A stretch of DNA of 64,000 nt, taken from positions 4,754-68,753 of the forward strand of contig CAZLPU010000019.1 of NCBI GenBank assembly GCA_964561475.1. The letters are read 5' to 3'. This DNA is from CAYUYV01 sp964561475 (lineage in GTDB: Bacteria; Pseudomonadota; Alphaproteobacteria; JAJFIK01). Positions within the stretch are counted from its first letter, which is position 1. Each line of letters starts with the position of its first letter. The notes under the pieces were generated by a model. That model saw nothing but the letters and a program-made list of their open reading frames with translations, had not been told where the DNA came from and did not search any database. Made by a program: the position numbers and the translations under genes. Below, one piece after another: positions 62,673 to 64,000 of the stretch.

Positions 62673-63835
62673 GCAGCGTTTCTCCGCCGCCAGAGCAGGG
62701 AGCCGTCGCCGTAGGAATAGAAGCGGTAGCCTGTGTCGATGGCATGGGCATAGGCGTTGCGCATGGTCTCGATGCCGGAAAAGGCGCTGACCAGCATGAA
62801 CAGGGTGGACCGGGGCAGATGGAAGTTGGTCAGCAGGCCATCGGCGATGCGGAACCGGTAGCCGGGGGTGATGAAAATGTCCGTCTCCGCCGAGAAAGGA
62901 GTGATCCGGCCTTCTTCCGGCGCCGCACTCTCCACAAGGCGCATGGAGGTCGTGCCCACACAGATCACCCGCCTGCCCTGCCCTTTCGTCGCGTTGATCC
63001 GCTCGGCCACCTCTTCACTGACCGTGCCCCATTCGCTGTGCATGGCATGGTCTTTGGTGTCCTCGGCCTTGACCGGCAGGAAGGTTCCCGCACCCACATG
63101 CAAGGTGACGTGGCACCGCTCGATGCCTTTCGCATCCAGGCGCTCCAGGAGATGCTCCGTAAAATGAAGACCGGCGGTAGGGGCGGCCACGGAGCCGTAA
63201 TGGCGGGCATAGACGGTCTGGTAATCGTCCGCGTCCTTGGGGTCCACGCCCCGGCGCCGGGCGATATAGGGGGGCAAGGGGGTGAGCCCCGCCGCCTGGA
63301 TGGCCGCATCCAGGGCCTCCCCTTCTTCCTCGAAGGCCAGGAGGACTTCGCCCGCATCCCCCTTTTCCTTCACATAGGCCCCGAGCTGGCCCCCGAGGGT
63401 CAGACGATCCCCGGTCTGAAGTTTCTTGGCCGGGCGCGCGAAAGCCCGCCAGACATTGAGGCCCGCCTTCTTGTGCAGGGTCACTTCCACTTTGGCCGCG
63501 CCCAGGGAGGGCTGAGTGCCCGCCACCGAAGAGCCCGGCTCACCGGCCCGGGGGGCGCGCAGGCCGTTGAACTGGGCGTTCAGCACCCGGGTGTCGTTGA
63601 AGACCAGCAGGTCCCCTTCCCGGAGCAGATCCGGCAGATCACGGAGGATCCGATCCTCCAACAGACCGCCATCGGGCGCCCGCTCATTTGGCGCCCCGTC
63701 TTCTCCCGCCCTGTCACCCGCGCCGCTTTCGTTTCCGGGATCAACCACAAGAAGCCGGGCTGCGTCCCGCGGTGAGGCGGGACGCAGAGCAATCCGGTCT
63801 TCAGGCAGATCGAAATCGAAATCATCGACGCGCAT
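62669..63835 (-). CDS. queA: S-adenosylmethionine:tRNA ribosyltransferase-isomerase
   Basis: 388 residues. N-terminus MRVDDFDFDLPEDRIALRPA, then DLLVFNDTRVLNAQ, AAPTAGLHFTEHLLERLDA, VTLHVGAGTFLPVKAED and the C-terminal TNFHLPRSTLFMLVSAFSG are all family blocks. It converts preQ1-tRNA to epoxyqueuosine-tRNA, the step after Tgt. An insert of about 20 residues rich in Gly/Asp/Glu follows LLVVDPG. It is coupled to tgt by a four-base overlap. Confidence 0.97.
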   Translation of the reverse strand: MRVDDFDFDLPEDRIALRPASPRDAARLLVVDPGNESGAGDRAGEDGAPNERAPDGGLLEDRILRDLPDLLREGDLLVFNDTRVLNAQFNGLRAPRAGEPGSSVAGTQPSLGAAKVEVTLHKKAGLNVWRAFARPAKKLQTGDRLTLGGQLGAYVKEKGDAGEVLLAFEEEGEALDAAIQAAGLTPLPPYIARRRGVDPKDADDYQTVYARHYGSVAAPTAGLHFTEHLLERLDAKGIERCHVTLHVGAGTFLPVKAEDTKDHAMHSEWGTVSEEVAERINATKGQGRRVICVGTTSMRLVESAAPEEGRITPFSAETDIFITPGYRFRIADGLLTNFHLPRSTLFMLVSAFSGIETMRNAYAHAIDTGYRFYSYGDGSLLWRRRNAA

Positions 63836-63870
63836 GACGGTCAGACCCGGGCGCTCAAAGCCCGCGCGCC

Positions 63871-64000
63871 TCAGGCGGCGTCGGCCGCAACCTTCAGGGA
63901 GACGATCTTGTCCGGGTTCCGGGGCGGCTCACCGCGCTGGATCTTGTCGACATGCTCCATGCCTTCGACCACTTCCCCCCAAACCGTGTACTGACCATCC
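63871..64000 (-). CDS. Cyclophilin-type peptidyl-prolyl isomerase, 3' end
   Basis: The last 42 residues of a gene that enters from the right edge: DGQYTVWGEVVEGMEHVDKI followed by QRGEPPRNPDKIVSLKVAADAA. The first block is the well-conserved end of bacterial cyclophilins. It lies 35 bases upstream of queA, the common alphaproteobacterial order, and is likely part of the same operon. Confidence 0.92.
   Translation of the reverse strand, partial: DGQYTVWGEVVEGMEHVDKIQRGEPPRNPDKIVSLKVAADAA

Noticed and set aside
1..64000. CRISPR arrays, insertion sequences or prophage genes
   Set aside because: No spaced identical repeats of CRISPR size, no transposase or integrase, and no phage structural genes were seen.

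Overview
The window is GC-rich, gene-dense chromosomal DNA from a Gram-negative bacterium, most probably an alphaproteobacterium. The grounds are the cyclophilin-queA-tgt order at the right edge, rplM-rpsI with an N-terminally extended S9, a PAS_5-type protein, class I PHA synthase, a TonB receptor, an LpxR-like outer-membrane enzyme and many lipoproteins. The family or genus cannot be fixed by reading alone. There is no IS element, prophage or CRISPR array. The only clear gene wreck is a cytochrome P450 fragment near 3.2-3.5 kb.

Left part (0-28 kb), mostly housekeeping and envelope genes. These are a DsbA/HCCA-isomerase-like protein, a PAS_5 protein, an LpxR-like lipid A deacylase, an L,D-transpeptidase with a lipoprotein, PHA synthase with a long N-terminal extension, gamma-glutamyltranspeptidase, an exported EF-hand protein, an exported protein with a 25-residue repeat, an OmpR/EnvZ-type pair, arsC, a LysE exporter, argC, a hybrid kinase, rpsI-rplM, a TonB receptor divergent from a PI-PLC-like lipoprotein, an MFS transporter and a uracil-DNA-glycosylase-like protein.

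Middle (28.3-43.3 kb), the most unusual part. Four caspase-family (C14) proteins, all with export signals and intact His/Cys dyads, lie within 10 kb. They have four architectures: Sel1-coiled coil-caspase, caspase-SUMF, metacaspase-like with a DUF4384-like tail, and caspase with an EF-hand loop. They are mixed with an autotransporter-type beta-barrel, an OmpA-like protein and a Tat-type lipoprotein amidohydrolase. The last of these, OmpA and two caspases form one tight operon with TGATG stop/start overlaps. A secreted RTX/DUF4114 calcium-binding protein with a clean terminator follows.

Right part (43.8-58.8 kb), an alginate-like exopolysaccharide locus: algI-type MBOAT, algK-like Sel1 lipoprotein, AlgJ/AlgX-like SGNH protein, alg8, alg44 (PilZ plus membrane-fusion domain), a Nudix hydrolase and a divergent algD. 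A good sigma-54 -24/-12 match sits in front of algD. Immediately downstream lie a large hybrid kinase and a sigma-54 activator with a GAFTGA loop, which suggests local control. No epimerase, lyase or outer-membrane exporter gene is in the window.

Right edge (59-64 kb): tRNA-Lys, a small basic protein plus a proteasome-like Ntn-hydrolase candidate (Thr after the start Met, Asp17, Lys37), then tgt, queA and the end of a cyclophilin gene.
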